A stretch of 64,000 nucleotides of DNA from Benincasa hispida (taxonomy: Eukaryota; Streptophyta; Magnoliopsida; Cucurbitales; Cucurbitaceae): NCBI RefSeq assembly GCF_009727055.1, contig NW_024064356.1, forward strand, positions 533,924 to 597,923. The letters are read 5' to 3'. Shown piece after piece: positions 60,262 through 64,000 of this stretch; positions within the stretch are counted from its first letter, which is position 1; the number at the start of each line of letters is the position of its first letter. The notes below the pieces were generated by a model, which was not told the DNA's origin, did no database searches, and saw nothing but the letters and a program-made list of their open reading frames with translations. A program made the position numbers and the translations under genes.

Positions 60262-60539
60262 CTCCCCCTCAGATGCCCATATATATATATATATATATAT
60301 AAAATATGCCTCGTTAAAATCTTACTAGGAAAAAACCAATGGGAAAAACCTTAGTAAAGGAAAAAGAGTACATATTTCATATAATACATACTCCTAAAAG
60401 TATACAATATATTTACTCTCTCAAATGAAAACATCACTTAAGATCTCTGAGTCACTACATTCCAATGTTTTGCACTGATTTTTCAAAAGTTGTGGTTGGT
60501 AATGTCTTTGTAAATAAGTCTGTCAGGTTATCCTACGAA

Positions 60540-62992
60540 CAAATTTGTTATATAGTGATGTTGCTATTTTCTTCAAAATCATGAGTGTAGAAAAGCTTCG
60601 GTGAAATACTCTTTGTTCTATCTCCTTTAATATATTCTCCTTTGATTTGGGCTATACAATCTGTGTTGTCTTCGTATAATATTGTTAGAAGCTTTTTATT
60701 AGAAGACAAGCCACACGTTTCACGGATGTGCTGAGTCATTGACTTTAGCCATATACATTAGTCTGGTGAATTGCATGAATTTCAGCATGATTTAAGGAAG
60801 TGGCTGTTATAGTTTGTTTCACCGATCGCCATGATATAGCAGTTTCTCCATATGTAAACAGATAACCTGTTTGAGATTTAGTTTTTTGTGGGTCAAATAA
60901 ATATTCAGAATCTACATAACCAACTCGATCAGAATTTGATTTATTTGAATAAAACAAACTCATATTGATTGTTCCTCGAAGATAACGGAGTATACGCTTA
61001 ATTTCGTTCCAATATCTTTTTGTAGGAGAAGAACTATATCTAACTAATAAATTTACTGAAAATGCAATATCGAATCTTTGTATTATTAGCAAGATACATA
61101 AGTGCACCAATTGCACTAAGATATGGTGCTTCAGGACCAAGAAGTTCTTCATTATCTTCTCGAGGTCGAAATATATCTTTCTTTATATCTAATGAACGGA
61201 CTTCCATTGGAATATTTAATAAATATGCTTTGCCCATATAAAATCTTTTCAAAATTTTTCATGTATAAGTTGACTGATGAATAAATATTCTATCTGTTAA
61301 ATGCTCAATTTGCAAACCAAAGCAAAAATTTGTTTTTCCTAGATCTATCATCTCAAATTCTTTCTTAAGATATTCTATTGCCTTTGAAAGCTTTTTAGGA
61401 GTTTAATTATATTTAAATCATCAATATATACAGTTATAATAGCAAATCCTAACAATGATTTCTCTATAAAAACATAGAGACATATTGGATTATTTTGATA
61501 TCCTTCTTTCAATAAATATCCACTTAGGCGATTGTACCACATTCGTCCTGATTGTTTCAATTCATATAATGATCTCTGTAACTTTATTGAATACTATTCT
61601 CGAAAATTTGATGTATGTTGTCAATAATTACATTAGTCTGATTCCATCTTTTTCCTATCATGACATAGTTTATTGAAATTTCATTATTATCTTTAGGTAT
61701 TTCACCTTCCTCACTAGTCATGTCGAGGATTTCTTTATGGGTATTTACATCTTCAATCAAGTCTTTTTCACTATTAATTATTTTTCGTTTTCGAGATTTA
61801 TATCTTTGGAACCCACTGGTTTACCACGCTTCTGGAGTGTTCCAGACTCATTACAACTTGTTATGTTGGGATACAAATTTTTTTATGGAACATTTGTAAT
61901 TGGTATATTTGAGTTAGTTACTTTCTTTGCATCTATAAATGTATCTGATAATTGATTTGCTATATTTTGCAAATGAATTATTTTCTGAACTTCAAGTTCA
62001 CATTGATCTGTACGGGGATCTAAATGAGACAATAACGATGCATTCCATGTAATTTCTTTTTCCAACTTCTTAATTGCTCCCCAAATTTATCTAATTAAAA
62101 TAACAATCAACAAATCATGTCGTAAATAAATCACCCATCAGGGGCTCAAGATATTTAATAATTGATGGAGAATTATATCCAACATATATTTCTAACCTCC
62201 TTTGAGGACCCATCTTAGTGTGTTGTGGTGGAGCAATTGGAACATATACTGCACTTTAAAAAATTCTCAGATGGAAATATTTGACTCATGACCATAATCT
62301 AATTGTAATAGTGAGTACTTATGATAAGCTATTGGCTTAATGTGTACAAGTGACGTTGCATGCAAAATAGCATGTCTCCATACAGATGAAGGAAGCTTAG
62401 CTCTCATAAGTAATGGTCTTGCAATTAATTGCAAACGTTTTATAAATGATTATGCTAAACTATTTTGTGTATGAACATGAGCTACAGGATGTTCAACACT
62501 TATCCCAATTGACATACAATAATTATCAAAAGCTTGGGATGTAAATTCACCAGATTATCAAGACGAATGGTCTTAATTGTATAATCAGGAAATTGTGTTA
62601 TTAACTTAATTATTTGAGCAATTAATCTTGTAAATGCAAGATTTCGACTTCATAATAAGTACACATATGACCATTTGCTAGATGCATCTATTAATACTAT
62701 AAAATATCTAAATGGTTCACTTGGTAGGTTAATGGGTCTATATATATCACCATGGATTCATTCTAAAAATGTTGGTGATTCAGTCCCCACTTTAGCTTAG
62801 ATGGTCTAGTTATCAATTTTCCTTGAGAGCAAGCATCACTTGATAATTTATTAGATTGAAGAATCTTCTGTTCTTCAATGGGTATCTATTTGAATTCTCA
62901 ATAATTCTCCCCATCATTATAGATCCCAGATGACCAAATTGGTCATGCCAAATTGTAAATATGTCTGGATTCATGAACTTCAGGTTCATTGT
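60540..62992 (-). pseudogene. Copia pol pseudogene: integrase, RT, RNase H, with RT deletion
   Basis: RNase H is at 60548-61152, with AISWRSVKQTITATSLNHAE and, after a frameshift, DRTKSISPKLFYTHDFEEN. RT is at about 61160-61615, with a YIDD motif (ITVYIDDLNIIK) in place of YVDD. At about 61615 the RT jumps straight into the linker region; around 470 bp present in the sister element at 16266-16735 are missing, including most of the N-terminal half of RT. Integrase follows to about 62800, then the pre-integrase region with FTIWHDQFGH near 62940-62970. Many stops. Confidence 0.87.
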
Positions 62993-63592
62993 TGCACATG
63001 TTTCAATTACTCGTATATGAGTATAATACAATCCAGATGATAAAGCAGACAACTCTTCTAGTATATGTTTTTCATTTGAGACAGTGGATATGATATATAT
63101 ATATATATTCCACATTATTCTTACTATCAGTCTCAATATGATAATCATTGCAACGTATATCTTTAAAACTTAGAAGATTTCTCTTTGATTGACTAAAGAA
63201 CAATGCATTGCCAATTGTAAATTTTGTTCCTCTATGCAAAATAATATTTTTTTTCCAAAACCTTCGATCAAGTTTGCAGAATCTGATATTATATTTACTT
63301 TTGCTTTCAGCATTATCAATTTGGAAAAGTATTTTTTTTATTTGTAAGTATTGTGTGTGTAGTTGTACTATCTGCCAGACATAGATCTTCTTTGATCGTT
63401 TTTGAAACACCCAACAGAAGATGAAGTCCGCCATATCCAAATTTGTCATATCCTGGTAGCAAAATTTCTTCCACAATTTTCTCTTTCCTTACTTGATAGA
63501 GGTCAACTAAGTGTTTTGACGTACAACAAGTACGTGACCAATACCCAGTCATTCCGCATCGGAAGCATTAATTTTCAACACTTTTTGAACTC
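62993..63592 (-). pseudogene. Copia protease region, decayed
   Basis: Open pieces at 63072-63476 and 63316-63552 carry the protease segment with CLADSTTTHTILTNKKNTF, which keeps a D-S-T-T-T-H version of the aspartic protease active site. Downstream comes SSQSKRNLLSFKDI-like sequence (FFSQSKRNLLSFKDIRCNDY near 63170). A frameshift separates the two reading frames. The protease would have cut the polyprotein. Confidence 0.8.
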
Positions 63593-64000
63593 TTATCTTG
63601 TGGATGTTTTTCCTTTGTGATCATCATTTTGTGTGGTTCTTTTGAAATTTGAATGATTAAAATGGCCACCATGAAAATAATAATCATTTCTTCCTCTGTC
63701 ATGGTCACGACCTCGACCACGATAATTATTAAAATTCACAGCATTCACTTCAGGGAATGGTGACGTTCCGATTGGTCGAGATTCATGATTTTTCATCAAT
63801 AACTCATTATTTTGTTTGGCCACATGAAGACATCAAATTAATTCAGAATACTGTTTAAAACCTTTCTCTCGATATTGCTGCTGCAGGAGCATATTCGAGA
63901 CATGAAATGTAGAAAATGTCTTCTCTAATATATCGGAATCAGTAATTTTCTCTCCACATAATAACAATTTCAAATTGATTTTAAATAATGCGGAGTTATA
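63553..64000 (-). pseudogene. Copia gag C-terminal region, truncated by window end
   Basis: The frame 63823-63593 is rich in Arg, Gly, Asn and His (NNYRGRGRDHDRGRNDYYFH), as in the basic nucleocapsid linker of copia gag. A relic of a zinc knuckle (TGYWSRTCCTSKHLVDLYQ) follows near 63500-63550 in another frame. From 63824 to the window end, broken frames continue gag. Gag forms the particle that packages the RNA. This part is missing from the sister element at 14539. Confidence 0.75.

Larger units (their letters stand above)
59934..64000 (-). mobile_element. Copia element, sister of 14539-21012, cut by the window end
   Basis: The 3' LTR is at 59934-60261, and pol follows to the right on the minus strand in the order RNase H, RT, integrase, protease, gag. 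It is homologous throughout to the element at 14539-21012 but has no nested LTR at the site used there (about 62972), and it keeps part of gag. Its 5' LTR lies outside the window. It is broken by stops and by a deletion in RT. Confidence 0.88.

Overview
The window is nuclear DNA of a flowering plant. It is very AT-rich and is built from plant LTR retrotransposons, MITE-like foldback elements, a Mutator-like transposon and a small plastid insertion. A cucurbit is my best inference, from the style of the copia polyproteins, the long LTRs beginning TGTTGGGGTTGATG and the many short elements carrying gatagacttctatca-type repeats; I could not test this by search. I see no intact host protein-coding gene. 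Almost every open frame of 60 to 140 codons is either a piece of a broken transposon gene or chance.

Layout. 1-1847: tail and 3' LTR of a copia element, with a 1.3-kb terminal-inverted-repeat element inside the LTR. 1848-8969: non-coding, with foldback elements and dispersed repeats. 8970-10952: solo LTR with a perfect 5-bp target duplication. 10953-14538: non-coding. 14539-21012: a complete but gag-less copia element on the minus strand with matching 367-bp LTRs and target duplication CCTTT; a solo LTR of the 8970 family is nested in it at 18084-20134. 21233-23880: a decayed MULE carrying MURA-like and plant-mobile-domain pieces. 25934-27234: a 1.3-kb TRIM-type element with 137-bp LTRs, minus strand. 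29430-32260: further MITE-like repeats.

From 32.4 to 45 kb lies a nested pile: a gypsy LTR, gag, protease and part of RT (to about 36440); a copia 3' end with RNase H and LTR (36440-38366); a gypsy RT piece; a 5S-rRNA-bearing Cassandra-like segment (38464-38764); and a second gypsy LTR copy split by a 2.0-kb insertion that contains a plastid trnH/rpl2 junction fragment, with a related 2.1-kb insertion just upstream. 46462-57006 is a degenerate copia element on the plus strand with two LTRs of about 1.9 kb. 59934-64000 is another minus-strand copia element of the 14539 type, cut off by the window end.

The most notable single observation is technical. At 54747-54784 there is an exact head-to-head pair of 19-bp Tn5/Nextera mosaic ends, the junction adapter of mate-pair libraries. 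It sits inside about 450 bp of gene-like sequence lying between the copia RNase H region and its 3' LTR, so this join is probably an assembly artefact. Functionally the elements act separately: each carries or once carried its own gag/pol or transposase and now survives as pseudogenes, solo LTRs and nested fragments, as expected of gene-poor heterochromatin. I found no convincing new biological system.
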